Counted from the first letter of the stretch, positions 33,056 to 42,681 are shown. The stretch is DNA of 64,000 nt from JBOGCH01 sp051656645 (GCA_051656645.1 JBOGCH010000002.1:17814-81813), one strand, 5' to 3'. Notes: a model not told the origin generated them from the letters alone. Numbers and translations are program-made.

Positions 33056-35347
33056 TTATTTCTTTCTTCTTTTAGGTTTTCCTTTATCCTTACTTGCATG
33101 TGCAAATTTTTGTTTGGACTTAAATTTCTTCACATTTTTCTCTCCATTACGCTGATCACGTTGTTCACGTATTTGTCTATTGGTTTGCGTTTTACTCAAA
33201 TGCTCATCGTCTGCTGTTGCTAAAGCAAAGTCTAACTGACGCGCAACAAAGTTAGCTTTTGCCACCTTTATTTCCACCTGTCCACCAAGCTCATATATTT
33301 TTCCGTGATAACGTCCCACTATTCTGTAATTGGTTTCGTCAAACTCATACGCATCGTCCAAAAGCTCATGTATTGACACCAATCCCTCACATTTCGAGTC
33401 GTTTAACTCAACGTAAAATCCCCATTGAGTAACTCCGGAGATAGTTCCCATAAAGTTTTGTCCAATTTTATCCGACAAATACTCTACTTGCTTGTATTTA
33501 ACCGAAGCACGCTCTGCATTAGCTGCCAACTGCTCCATGTCCGAACTGTGCGTACATGCCTCCTCATATTTTATTGGCGCAACTGAACGTTTTCCATCCA
33601 AATAACGCTGCAATAAACGATGCACCATAACGTCAGGATAACGGCGTATTGGTGATGTAAAGTGAGTATAATAGTCAAATGCTAAACCATAGTGACCAAT
33701 ATTGTCAATTGAGTAAACCGCCTTAGCCATGGTACGTACCGCAAGGGTTTCCACCATATTTTGCTCCGGCTTATCCTTTACCTGCTCCACTAATTTATTC
33801 ATAGATGAAGTAAGCGCCTGTCTACTAGATAGGTTTATATGGTAACCAAAACGGCTGATAAACTTATTAAACTCCTCAAGTTTATCCTGCATTGGATTAT
33901 CGTGGATACGGTAAACAAATGTAGGCGCTTTTCCATTTTTAGGAAAACCAACTCGCTCCGCCACCTTTTTATTAGCTAGCAACATAAACTCTTCAATAAG
34001 CTTATTTGCCTCCTTACTGCGTTTAAAATACACTCCTGTAGGACGTCCTTTGTCGTCCAGATAGAACTTCACTTCCTCTCTATCAAAATCTATCGATCCA
34101 TGTTTAAAGCGTTTAGCTCGTAACTTTTTAGCCAAATCGTTTAACAGTAATACTTCGGCCTTATAGTCACCGTCACCACCTTCAATCATGGCTTGGGCCT
34201 CCTCATAAGTAAAGCGTCTATCAGACTCTATAACCGTACGGCCAAACCATTGATGCAACACCTCTGCCTCATCGTTCAAAATAAACACGGCCGAGAAAGT
34301 AAGTTTCTCCTCATTAGGTCGTAATGAACATAAACCATTACTTAATTTCTCCGGTAACATTGGTATTGTTCTATCCACCAAGTACACCGAAGTGGCGCGG
34401 CTGTACGCCTCTTTATCTAAAATTGTTCCTTCTTTTACATAGTGGCTAACATCGGCAATATGTACACCAACCTCGTAAGTTCCGTCGTCCAATGTACGCA
34501 CGGATAAAGCATCGTCAAAGTCCTTAGCATCCTGTGGGTCAATCGTAAAGGTTGTAATACCTCTAAAATCCCTTCGTTTCTCACGTTCTGCATCGGTTAT
34601 CTCATTTGGAATTCTATCTGCGGCCTTCTCAACCTCTTTAGAAAAAGCCACAGGCAAATCAAACTCTGCCATGATGGCATTCATTTCCGTATCGTTATCT
34701 CCCGGTTTTCCCAATACCTGAATTACCTCTCCAACAGGATTTTTTTGATGCTCCGGCCAATCGTTTATTTTTACAACTACCTTATCGCCATTCTGCGCCC
34801 CGTTGAACTTATTTTGCGGTATAAAAATGTCATAAGGCAGTTGTTTGCCCGACGGAATTAAAAAAGCATACTGTGGCGAAGCCTGCAATACACCTACAAA
34901 AGTATCTTTACGTCGTTCTAATATTTCAACTACTTCGCCTTCCGGTCGGCGGCGTCTACTCTTAGCGTAAACCAATACTTTAACCAAATCCCCATTCAAG
35001 GCATGTTTTAAATTTGGAAATGCAACAAATACATCTTCCTCCGAATCGGGTGAAACAATATAGGCCGATCCGCGCTGCGTAAGCTCCACCGTTCCCGTAA
35101 TATAGGACGTGGCATTTAACGCGCGGTAACGTCCCACCGAAATCTCTTCCAGCTCTCCACTCTCCTTCATCTCCACCAACAGCTGAGCTATATTACGTTT
35201 ATTGTCCATAGACTTCAACGCCAAATGCGCAGCAAGTTGCTTATAATTAAACACTTTAGTTGGGTTATTTGCAAACACCTCTACAATTAAAGGTTGTAAT
35301 TCCGCTTTACTAAAGTTATGTTCCGTTGCTTTCTTATTTTTCGACAT
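33056..35347 (-). CDS. rnr: Ribonuclease R
   Basis: 763 residues. 3'-5' exoribonuclease that degrades structured RNA. N-terminal winged helix (about 10-65), cold-shock-like domains, RNB domain with TIDPQDAKDFDDALSV (the Asp metal ligands) and GVHIADVSHYV, HYGLAFDYYTHFTSPIRRYPD, then an S1 domain and a basic Lys/Arg-rich tail (KFKSKQKFAHASKDKGKPKRRKK region). It is upstream of the M23 gene on the same strand with a 57-nt gap. Confidence 0.96.
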   Translation of the reverse strand: MSKNKKATEHNFSKAELQPLIVEVFANNPTKVFNYKQLAAHLALKSMDNKRNIAQLLVEMKESGELEEISVGRYRALNATSYITGTVELTQRGSAYIVSPDSEEDVFVAFPNLKHALNGDLVKVLVYAKSRRRRPEGEVVEILERRKDTFVGVLQASPQYAFLIPSGKQLPYDIFIPQNKFNGAQNGDKVVVKINDWPEHQKNPVGEVIQVLGKPGDNDTEMNAIMAEFDLPVAFSKEVEKAADRIPNEITDAEREKRRDFRGITTFTIDPQDAKDFDDALSVRTLDDGTYEVGVHIADVSHYVKEGTILDKEAYSRATSVYLVDRTIPMLPEKLSNGLCSLRPNEEKLTFSAVFILNDEAEVLHQWFGRTVIESDRRFTYEEAQAMIEGGDGDYKAEVLLLNDLAKKLRAKRFKHGSIDFDREEVKFYLDDKGRPTGVYFKRSKEANKLIEEFMLLANKKVAERVGFPKNGKAPTFVYRIHDNPMQDKLEEFNKFISRFGYHINLSSRQALTSSMNKLVEQVKDKPEQNMVETLAVRTMAKAVYSIDNIGHYGLAFDYYTHFTSPIRRYPDVMVHRLLQRYLDGKRSVAPIKYEEACTHSSDMEQLAANAERASVKYKQVEYLSDKIGQNFMGTISGVTQWGFYVELNDSKCEGLVSIHELLDDAYEFDETNYRIVGRYHGKIYELGGQVEIKVAKANFVARQLDFALATADDEHLSKTQTNRQIREQRDQRNGEKNVKKFKSKQKFAHASKDKGKPKRRKK

Positions 35348-35527
35348 GTCATTCGGTTTTTATATTCAATCGTGACTATAAAATTAGAACAATAAAAAGG
35401 AAAAAGAGTACTATTGCCTTTATTTTTTCCAACAATTAATTCCATCCACTCTCATTACCATTAAATTATCCTATTAAGAGTTTATAACTATTATTCGACA
35501 TATCCATCCGTTTAGTTTCACTTTACA

Positions 35528-35629
35528 TTTCATTCACCTTTCATTCAGCTTTCATTCGGGTTTCATTCAGGTTTGGGGTGTCATACCTGAATGAAACCTG
35601 AATGAAAGCTGAATGAAACCTGAATGAAA
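35528..35629. repeat. 11-nt repeat island B (4 direct + 4 inverted units)
   Basis: Four units at 35528, 35539, 35550 and 35561 (TTTCATTCACC, -AGC, -GGG, -AGG), a 14-nt spacer, then four inverted units from 35586 to 35629 (CCTGAATGAAA twice, GCTGAATGAAA, CCTGAATGAAA). Paired, they give a 44-bp stem with only two mismatches. The AGC variant is unit 2 from the outside on both arms, so the arms match each other rather than only the consensus. The island lies in the 575-nt gap between rnr and the TonB-C genes; the rest of the gap is AT-rich without a gene, apart from the promoter element at 35890. Confidence 0.93.
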
Positions 35630-35889
35630 CCCTAAGAAGGTGTGAGCAGAGTGCAATTAAGGTGGGTTTCAATAGTTTTAAACAAGAGGCAATAATTGAT
35701 AAAAAGTAAAGTATTCATATTTAGATTATTAGTTTTTGTATCTCATACATGAAACAAGTTAACACGATAATTATTTACTTTATATTACACTTGTATTTAT
35801 TATCCTATTTTCATCCTTATTAAACATACACAACCTATTGACACGAAAGCAAAATGATGCTTAAACTATATTTTATATTAATTTATTTT

Positions 35890-35897
35890 TATTTTTG
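35890..35897 (+). promoter_or_regulatory. Probable -7 element of the TonB-C gene pair
   Basis: TATTTTTG, 25 nt upstream of the ATG; no -33 TTTG at the right distance. Confidence 0.4.
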
Positions 35898-35922
35898 TAT
35901 TTATTAACTATAAAATTATTCT

Positions 35923-36444
35923 ATGAGACTATTATTCATCACTGCTATCTTTATAGCTTTTCTGTCACAAACAGCTATTTTAGCAACTGCACAAAATCCG
36001 GACAAGAAAGCCCAGAAACGCGAATTGAAAGAGAAAAAAAGGGAAATTGAAAAATTAAATTATTTAGATATAGAGGTAAAGTATTCCCAACCTGCACGTC
36101 GATGCGCAAATATGCAATACATCATGAATAATAAAGATGGTATAAATAATAAACCATATGAGTTTACTAAAGGGAACGTTCATCGATTTGTAAATGAGAA
36201 TATTGAACGACTTCCGAAAGAGATATTTGAGCGAAAATTGCAAGGGAAAGTCCATGTTCAGTTTATGATTGACGAGAACGGTGAGGTACAAGATATACGC
36301 GTTGTTCAACGCGCTCATCCATATCTGGACAAGTTCACTGTTTACCAGATTATGAAAACATCCGGTTATTGGAAACCAGCAATAAAAGATGGGAAACCGG
36401 TTTCTGCGATGTATGATTTTCCTATTAAGTATTCCTATAGATAA
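35923..36444 (+). CDS. Exported TonB C-terminal-domain protein, copy 1
   Basis: 173 residues. Signal peptide with hydrophobic core (LLFITAIFIAFLSQTAILATAQ), then a basic KKAQKRELKEKKREIEKL stretch. The C-terminal half (ERKLQGKVHVQFMIDENGEVQDIRVV to GYWKPAIKDGKPV) is a TonB_C domain, which in TonB touches outer-membrane receptors. There is no retained membrane anchor, proline-rich spacer or ExbBD gene next to it, so it is not a classical TonB. Followed 17 nt later by a paralogue. Confidence 0.85.
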   Translation: MRLLFITAIFIAFLSQTAILATAQNPDKKAQKRELKEKKREIEKLNYLDIEVKYSQPARRCANMQYIMNNKDGINNKPYEFTKGNVHRFVNENIERLPKEIFERKLQGKVHVQFMIDENGEVQDIRVVQRAHPYLDKFTVYQIMKTSGYWKPAIKDGKPVSAMYDFPIKYSYR

Positions 36445-36461
36445 AAATTAAAAAACATGCC

Positions 36462-36992
36462 ATGAAGATTTTAAAAATCACAGCTATCTGTTTATTCTTA
36501 CAATTTCAAATAACAGATACATATGCTACATTTAATAATTTTGAAGCTCCAGCGGAATTAGGTGAACAAAAAACAAAGAAGAAAAATAAGGATAAGAAAG
36601 ATGTTTTGAATTATCAGGACATTGAAGTGAATTACAACAGATCCAATTATAGCCCTTCTGCAACTCATTATGTAATAAATAATCCTGATAAAGTAAACAA
36701 TTACCTACCTATTTTTACAAAAGGAGATTTGGCAACCTATATAAGGAAGAACATGCAAACACCTAAAGAGATTTTTAATCAGAAAATTCAAGGCAAAGTA
36801 TACGTAGGCTTTGTTATTGATGAAAAAGGGGAGATGATAGAGATAAACGTTGCCAAGGGGGTACATCCACTGTTGGATAAACTAGCAGTATATCAGATAA
36901 TGCAAACAAAAGGTTATTGGAAACCCGGATTAAAAGACGGAAAACCATGCACATTTTCAATGATGCAACCAATAAGCCTACAGTTTAAATAA
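36462..36992 (+). CDS. Exported TonB C-terminal-domain protein, copy 2
   Basis: 176 residues, paralogue of the gene just upstream (shared IEVxY, NKIQGKVYVGFVIDEKGEM, VHPLLDKLAVYQIMQTKGYWKPGLKDGKP). Signal peptide at the N-terminus, then a KKKNKDKKD basic stretch, then the TonB_C domain. The spacing and similarity show tandem duplication. Possible role: periplasmic adapter or competitor for receptors; unproven. Confidence 0.83.
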   Translation: MKILKITAICLFLQFQITDTYATFNNFEAPAELGEQKTKKKNKDKKDVLNYQDIEVNYNRSNYSPSATHYVINNPDKVNNYLPIFTKGDLATYIRKNMQTPKEIFNQKIQGKVYVGFVIDEKGEMIEINVAKGVHPLLDKLAVYQIMQTKGYWKPGLKDGKPCTFSMMQPISLQFK

Positions 36993-36995
36993 TAC

Positions 36996-37032
36996 AACAA
37001 CGCCTCATTTCTTTTGGAAATGAGGCGTTGTT
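36996..37032. terminator. Bidirectional terminator
   Basis: AACAACGCCTCATTTC and its complement GAAATGAGGCGTTGTT with a 4-5 nt loop, between the TonB-C pair and the convergent purF-like gene. Confidence 0.9.
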
Positions 37033-37046
37033 TATTATATATCTTA

Positions 37047-38465
37047 TTACTCCGTGTAGCTTGAATTATCAAAACAGTGAGTACAAAGTTTTTCTTTTGG
37101 AAGACCAATAGCTTCAACAAGATCTTCTAGGCGTTGGAAACGTAAAGAGTCCAACTGGAAGTGTTGGCGCATAACTTCGATCATTGTGTTGTACTTATCT
37201 GAGTTTTGATTTGAGTATTCGGCTAACATCTCATCTGTTAAATCCTCTGTTCCTTCAAGGTCGCGGATTACACGGCGTGTAAACAAATCAAATGTAGAAC
37301 GCGATGTTGAGAAGTTAAGGAATTTACATGGATAAACCAATGGCGGACAAGCAATACGCATGTGTACCTCTTTTACGCCTGTTTCAATAAGTTTTACAAC
37401 ATTATCTTTAAGCTGTGTTCCACGAACAATTGAGTCATCAAGGAATACAATACGCTCACCACGTGTAAATGCTTCGTTAGGCAATAGCTTCATTTTTGCT
37501 ACAAGATCGCGCATTTTTTGATTTGCAGGCATAAAGCTTCGTGGCCATGTTGGCGTATATTTTACGAATGGACGTTTGTAAGGTATTTGACGTGCATTAG
37601 AGTAACCAATGGCATGACCAACACCTGAGTCTGGGATACCTGCAGCGAAGTCTACCTCTGTATCTTCATTACGCGCAAGAGCTGCACCACAACGGTAACG
37701 AGCATCCTCAACATTGATTCCTTCATAGTATGCCGATGGATAACCGTAGTATACCCATAGGAATGAACATACTTGACTACGACATCCTGGAGCGATAATT
37801 TGTGTAAATCCGTCTTTTGATAGACGAATAGCTTCATTTGGTCCTAAATCGCGAACAATATTGTATCCTAAGTTTGTAAACGATGAACTCTCGCTAGCTA
37901 CAACGTAACCAAATTCATTTTTACCAATTACAATCGGTGTACGACCAAATTTGTCACGACAAGCAAATATTCCGCTTTCCGTTAACACAAGGAATGAACA
38001 TGATCCTTTTACAGAGTCATAAACATGTTGAATTCCTTCTTGGAATGTATCTTTTTGATTGATAAGGATGCTAACAATCTCAGTAGCATTAATAGATCCT
38101 GCAGATAGTTCGGCAAAATGAATTCGCTCATTTAGCAATTCTTTTGCAATTTCTTCCAGGTTGTCAATACGTCCAACAGTAACTACGGCAAAACGTCCTA
38201 GATGCGACGTTACCACAATAGGTTGAGACTCTGTGTCGGAAATAATACCAATTCCTAACTCCGATCCGGCAAAACGCTCTAACTCGGGCTCAAATTTGTT
38301 ACGGAAGTAAGCACTTTCAAGGCTATGAATTGAACGAACAAAATCTTTACCATTGAAGAAAGCCATACCGGCTTTTTTTGTTCCTAAATGCGAATGATAG
38401 TCTGTGCCATAGAAAACGTCAGCAACACACTCTTTACGTGAAACGCAACCAAAAAATCCACTCAT
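37047..38465 (-). CDS. Amidophosphoribosyltransferase-like protein lacking the N-terminal cysteine
   Basis: 472 residues, PurF layout: class II glutaminase domain to about 230, then phosphoribosyltransferase domain. The PRPP loop IVFLDDSIVRGTQ is intact, and cysteines that in Bacillus-type PurF hold a [4Fe-4S] cluster are present (VCSF, PCKF, and CTHC near the end). However the protein starts MSGFFGC, whereas PurF has Cys as first residue after processing (MCGI). No other start restores a Cys at position 2. Ser may act as the N-terminal nucleophile, or the protein may use ammonia or have another role. Many Bacteroidota carry more than one PurF-like gene, so this may not be the main enzyme; I leave the symbol empty. 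It is monocistronic. Confidence 0.85.
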   Translation of the reverse strand: MSGFFGCVSRKECVADVFYGTDYHSHLGTKKAGMAFFNGKDFVRSIHSLESAYFRNKFEPELERFAGSELGIGIISDTESQPIVVTSHLGRFAVVTVGRIDNLEEIAKELLNERIHFAELSAGSINATEIVSILINQKDTFQEGIQHVYDSVKGSCSFLVLTESGIFACRDKFGRTPIVIGKNEFGYVVASESSSFTNLGYNIVRDLGPNEAIRLSKDGFTQIIAPGCRSQVCSFLWVYYGYPSAYYEGINVEDARYRCGAALARNEDTEVDFAAGIPDSGVGHAIGYSNARQIPYKRPFVKYTPTWPRSFMPANQKMRDLVAKMKLLPNEAFTRGERIVFLDDSIVRGTQLKDNVVKLIETGVKEVHMRIACPPLVYPCKFLNFSTSRSTFDLFTRRVIRDLEGTEDLTDEMLAEYSNQNSDKYNTMIEVMRQHFQLDSLRFQRLEDLVEAIGLPKEKLCTHCFDNSSYTE

Positions 38466-38850
38466 TTGTTTATTTGTTTTATTAAGGGTTTTGTGCCGCG
38501 AATTTAAAAATTTATTGGCAAAGGGTATAGTGATTTGTAATATAATTTGAATGTAATTGTCACATTATTATTTTGTTACACCTGCAATCGTTATAATAAA
38601 AAGAAGTTGTACAATGCACTTGCAGTGTGTGTGTTTTTTGTAGTATCTTTGTTCCAATTACAATATAGAATTTTTACTATAAGATTTTATATTATATAGA
38701 AAATTCGAATATTAGTTACTCCTATATCTTATCCCCGAACCCATTATTTATATGTACTTTTGCACCGCTTTATATAAACGGAGCTAATTGTTTGTGGCTC
38801 TTTTTATTTTGGTGTGTAAATAGTAATGACTAATTCAATTAATAGTTAAA
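38466..38850. other. 385-nt divergent intergenic region with two -7 elements for the SulP gene
   Basis: No gene seen. On the plus strand TATCTTTG at 38644-38651 and TACTTTTG at 38755-38762 both match TAnnTTTG, giving two possible start sites for the transporter at 38851. The region is AT-rich, without long inverted repeats and without the 11-nt arrays found in the other large divergent gaps. No clear promoter for the purF-like gene was found. Confidence 0.5.
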
Positions 38851-40554
38851 ATGAAAACTATTCTCGCTTTTCGTCCCAAAATACTTGACGTATTAAAGGG
38901 ATATTCAAAAGACAAGTTTGTAAAGGACTTAGTGGCGGGTGTTATTGTGGGTGTTGTAGCATTGCCTTTATGTATTGCTTTTGGAATTGCTTCGGGCGTG
39001 AGCCCAGAACAAGGTCTTATTACCGGTATTGTTGCCGGTTTCGTAGTTTCTTTATTAGGCGGATCGATTGTACAAATTGCCGGACCTACTGGTGCTTTTA
39101 TCATCATTGTTTATGGAACTTTGTCCCAATACGGGATGAGCGGACTTGCCCTATCGTCCATTATGGCAGGGATTATGCTAATTTTATTGGGTTTATGCCG
39201 TTTGGGTAGTTTTATTAAATTTATTCCATATCCAATTATTGTTGGTTTTAATACCGGGATTGCTATTTCTATTTTCTCTACACAGATCAAGGATTTCTTT
39301 GGTCTCACCATGGATAAGGTGCCTGTAGATTTTCTTTCCAAATGGAGTGCTTATTTCCATGCTGCGGATACGTTTAGCTATATTAGTATAATTATTGCTG
39401 TTGTAACTATTATATTGATACGCGTAATTCCAAGAATAAACAATAAAATTCCGTCCATGTTATTGGCCATTATTATTGTAACAGTTATAAGCTACTTGCT
39501 GCGCAATTTTACAACTTTGCAAGGCATAACAACCATTGGCGACAGATTTACCATCAATGCATCCATGCCAATGCCTCAAGGTGTTCCTGTAAGTATGAGC
39601 GCTATTATTGAGTTATTCCCGGTGGCATTTACCATTGCAATTTTAGGTGCTATAGTGTCATTAATGTCTGCAACTGTTGCTGACGGAGCTGTTGGCGAGC
39701 GTCATGACTCCAACACAGAATTAGTGGCACAAGGAGCTGCTTGTATTATTGTTCCATTCTTTGGAGGTATTCCGCCTACCGGCGCCATTGCTCGTACAAT
39801 GACCTCTATTAATAATGGCGGACGTACACCAATAGCAGGAATTGTCCATGCCCTAGTTTTATTGATTATATTCTTATTTCTTGGTCCACTAACCACACAT
39901 ATTCCTGTGGCTTGTTTAGCAGGAGTGTTGGTACTTATTTCATATAACATGGGAGATTGGCGCACAATTGTAGAGTTGGCGCGTAATAATAAGTCTGAAA
40001 GTGTTGTGTTATTTACTACGTTAGTGCTTACCGTTGTTGTAAATTTAAGTACCGCAATACAAGTGGGATTATTACTTGCTTTGGTTATGTTTATACGCCG
40101 TATAAGCTCAATTACAACAGTATCAGTTGCAACAGGGGTGTTAGATTTATCGAACGAGAATGAGCGCTCCCATGAGGACGAAAAACTCATTATCCCTAGC
40201 GGCGTTGAAGTATACGAGATTGATGGTCCCTTCTTTTTTGGTGTTGCTAATAAGTTTGACCAATGTATGCGAGAAATTGGAGAAAAATCGAGTGTCCGCA
40301 TAATACGTATGCGTAAAGTGCCACTGATTGATGCTACCGGCGTGCATAACTTGACAAGTTTGTATAAGTTATCGGCAAAGGAGAATATTCAATTTATCTT
40401 ATCGGGAGTAAATCCTAAAGTACGTGAAACGCTACAAAGTTCGCAATTATACAATATGATTGGGGAAGAAAATATATGCGATAGTATTGACCAGGCATTA
40501 GCACGCGCTACGGAATTATTGGAAAAGTGCGACGCCAATAATACATGCGCATAG
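38851..40554 (+). CDS. SulP-family anion transporter with STAS domain
   Basis: 567 residues, about 12-14 membrane helices (residues 25-420) and a cytosolic STAS domain (about 440-550; LIDATGVHNLTSLYKL). The first helices, AGVIVGVVALPLCIAFGIASG, are typical of SulP. Transported ions in the family include sulfate, bicarbonate and dicarboxylates. A carbonic anhydrase is not next to it, so bicarbonate uptake is not supported by context. It is followed by a Ca/Na antiporter on the same strand (62-nt gap). Confidence 0.92.
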   Translation: MKTILAFRPKILDVLKGYSKDKFVKDLVAGVIVGVVALPLCIAFGIASGVSPEQGLITGIVAGFVVSLLGGSIVQIAGPTGAFIIIVYGTLSQYGMSGLALSSIMAGIMLILLGLCRLGSFIKFIPYPIIVGFNTGIAISIFSTQIKDFFGLTMDKVPVDFLSKWSAYFHAADTFSYISIIIAVVTIILIRVIPRINNKIPSMLLAIIIVTVISYLLRNFTTLQGITTIGDRFTINASMPMPQGVPVSMSAIIELFPVAFTIAILGAIVSLMSATVADGAVGERHDSNTELVAQGAACIIVPFFGGIPPTGAIARTMTSINNGGRTPIAGIVHALVLLIIFLFLGPLTTHIPVACLAGVLVLISYNMGDWRTIVELARNNKSESVVLFTTLVLTVVVNLSTAIQVGLLLALVMFIRRISSITTVSVATGVLDLSNENERSHEDEKLIIPSGVEVYEIDGPFFFGVANKFDQCMREIGEKSSVRIIRMRKVPLIDATGVHNLTSLYKLSAKENIQFILSGVNPKVRETLQSSQLYNMIGEENICDSIDQALARATELLEKCDANNTCA

Positions 40555-40616
40555 TGAAAGTAATAACCGTATTTTGTCTTTATCCGTAGAAAAGAGAAAT
40601 ATTAATTGTTTAGCAT

Positions 40617-41570
40617 ATGGCACTTTGGCTTAGTATTGTTTTTTTAATAGTTGGTTTGGCTTGTCTTGTTAAGGGAGCTGATATGTTAGTTGATGGTGGT
40701 TCAGCGCTTGCTCAACGTTTAAAGGTTCCTGCCATGGTGATTGGTTTAACCGTGGTTGCCTTTGGTACTTCTACACCGGAGTTGGTGGTGAGTACAATGT
40801 CTGCAGTGCAAGGAAGTCCCACTTTGGGACTTGGAAATATATTGGGTAGCAATATATTTAACATATTAATAGTGCTTGGTATTACGGCCGCCATATGTCC
40901 TTTACGTGTTAACAGTTCTACAACATGGGTAGAAGTTCCACTTACTCTCTTGGCAGCAATTATGATTTTAATTATGTCATGGAATGGTGAATTTGGTGCT
41001 TTTAAGACAGATGTAATTAACCGACCTGATGGATTAATTTTAATTTGTTTCTTTATTATATTTATGGCTTACACCTTTAATTTGGCCAAAACAGGGAATG
41101 TTGAGAGTCCGGAAATTAAAGAAATGAAGCTGTGGAAATCCATATTATTTATTATTATTGGTTTAGCCGGCTTAGTGGGCGGTGGAGAATTGTTGGTAAA
41201 AGGAGCGGTAAACATTGCGCATAGATGGGGTGTTTCCGAACGCGTTATAGGACTAACTATTGTTGCTATAGGCACATCATTGCCTGAATTGGTAACTTCT
41301 ATCATGGCTGCAAGGAAAGGATCTGTGGATTTAGCCATTGGTAACGTTATTGGTTCTAACTTATTTAATGCATTCTTAATTTTGGGTATTACAACTACAA
41401 TTACACCAATTGCAGTGAATCAGGATATACTTTTTGACATACTTGTAAATATTGGCGCCTCATTGCTCCTTTTTTTAGCTATCTTTGTTGGACGAGGAAG
41501 AAAAGTGAGTCGCTGGGAAGGCATTCTTTTTGTGGCATGTTATGTGGCTTATTCAATCTCGTTGTGGTAA
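40617..41570 (+). CDS. Calcium/sodium antiporter, YrbG/CaCA family
   Basis: 317 residues with ten or so helices in two inverted halves. Each half holds an alpha repeat: VVAFGTSTPELVVS (about residue 44) and IVAIGTSLPELVTS (about 220), with GNILGSNIFN and GNVIGSNLFN after them. The acidic residues bind the cation. K+-dependent or independent exchange cannot be told apart. Between SulP and LemA genes on the plus strand. Confidence 0.93.
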   Translation: MALWLSIVFLIVGLACLVKGADMLVDGGSALAQRLKVPAMVIGLTVVAFGTSTPELVVSTMSAVQGSPTLGLGNILGSNIFNILIVLGITAAICPLRVNSSTTWVEVPLTLLAAIMILIMSWNGEFGAFKTDVINRPDGLILICFFIIFMAYTFNLAKTGNVESPEIKEMKLWKSILFIIIGLAGLVGGGELLVKGAVNIAHRWGVSERVIGLTIVAIGTSLPELVTSIMAARKGSVDLAIGNVIGSNLFNAFLILGITTTITPIAVNQDILFDILVNIGASLLLFLAIFVGRGRKVSRWEGILFVACYVAYSISLW

Positions 41571-41631
41571 CAATGTTAAAATGGCATTGTTTTTGATTTA
41601 CTAACAAAGAAGATTTTAAAACACAAATTCT

Positions 41632-42222
41632 ATGAAACAATTTTTAATTGTCCTTGGGGTGCTTGGTGCCCTACTTATTGGGACTTACGTATGGTTTAAG
41701 GGAAGTTACAATCAGATGGTACGCCTGAGTGAAGCAGTATCCTCGCAATGGTCAAATGTTGAAAATCAATACCAACGCCGTTTGGATTTAATTCCTAATC
41801 TTGTTAACACTGTAAAAGGATATGCTGCGCATGAGGAAGGGACGTTTACTGCGGTAACAAATGCACGTGCCAAAGCAACACAAACGCAAGTTTCCTTTAA
41901 TGAGTTAACGGATCAGACAATGCAGCGTTTAAATCAGGCACAAGGTGAATTATCATCGGCTTTATCCAAACTGCTAGCAGTTAAGGAGGCATATCCTGAT
42001 TTGAAAGCAAATACAAACTTCCTTGACCTACAGGCACAGTTGGAGGGAACAGAGAACCGCATTGCTGTTGAAAGAAGAAAGTATAATGATATTACACGGG
42101 AGTATAACTCATATATTCGCAGTTTTCCAAAAAACATAATTGCCAATATGTTCAATTTCCCGCCTAAACCTTATTTTGAGGCGAACGCAGGCGCACAAAA
42201 TGCACCACAGGTTCAATTTTAA
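41632..42222 (+). CDS. lemA: LemA family protein
   Basis: 196 residues. One N-terminal membrane helix (FLIVLGVLGALLIGTYVWF), then helical bundle with VENQYQRRLDLIPNLVNTVKGYAAHE, the LemA signature, and ENRIAVERRKYNDITREYN. Members sit in the inner or outer membrane; function is uncertain. It is followed by two TPM-domain genes (gaps 18 and 6 nt), a combination common in Bacteroidota. Confidence 0.93.
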   Translation: MKQFLIVLGVLGALLIGTYVWFKGSYNQMVRLSEAVSSQWSNVENQYQRRLDLIPNLVNTVKGYAAHEEGTFTAVTNARAKATQTQVSFNELTDQTMQRLNQAQGELSSALSKLLAVKEAYPDLKANTNFLDLQAQLEGTENRIAVERRKYNDITREYNSYIRSFPKNIIANMFNFPPKPYFEANAGAQNAPQVQF

Positions 42223-42240
42223 TTCTTAATGCTCTGATTT

Positions 42241-42681
42241 ATGTCGCCAAAAAACAGATTTACGGATGCCGAACGGCAGCAAATGGTTGCCGCTATTGAG
42301 CAGGCAGAGTTAAATACCTCTGGAGAAATACGTGTACACATTGAAAACAGATGTAAACATGAAGCGCTTGACCGCGCAACGGAAGTATTTGCAGACCTCA
42401 AAATGCATAAAACAGCGCTGCGAAACGGGGTGCTAATTTATATAGCATTAGACGACCATAAGCTTGCTATACTTGGTGATGCAGGAATTAATGCCGTTGT
42501 CCCTGCCGGTTTTTGGAGTAAAGTGAAGGAGGAGATGGTGTCTAGTTTTAAACAAGGACACATAGTGGACGGAATATGCCGGGCCGTAAACGAATGTGGA
42601 GAACTATTGAAAAAAGATTTTCCGTATCAGGACGATGATATTAACGAGTTATCTGACGATATCTCATTTAATCAGAACTAA
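42241..42681 (+). CDS. TPM-domain protein without signal peptide
   Basis: 146 residues: RFTDAERQQMVAAIEQAELNTSGEIRVHIENRC at the start and VLIYIALDDHKLAILGDAGIN are TPM-domain segments. There is no signal peptide or membrane helix, so only the TPM domain remains and it should be cytosolic, unlike the next gene. In plants and a few bacteria the TPM domain is a phosphatase or folding factor; the bacterial role is uncertain. In operon with lemA. Confidence 0.87.
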   Translation: MSPKNRFTDAERQQMVAAIEQAELNTSGEIRVHIENRCKHEALDRATEVFADLKMHKTALRNGVLIYIALDDHKLAILGDAGINAVVPAGFWSKVKEEMVSSFKQGHIVDGICRAVNECGELLKKDFPYQDDDINELSDDISFNQN

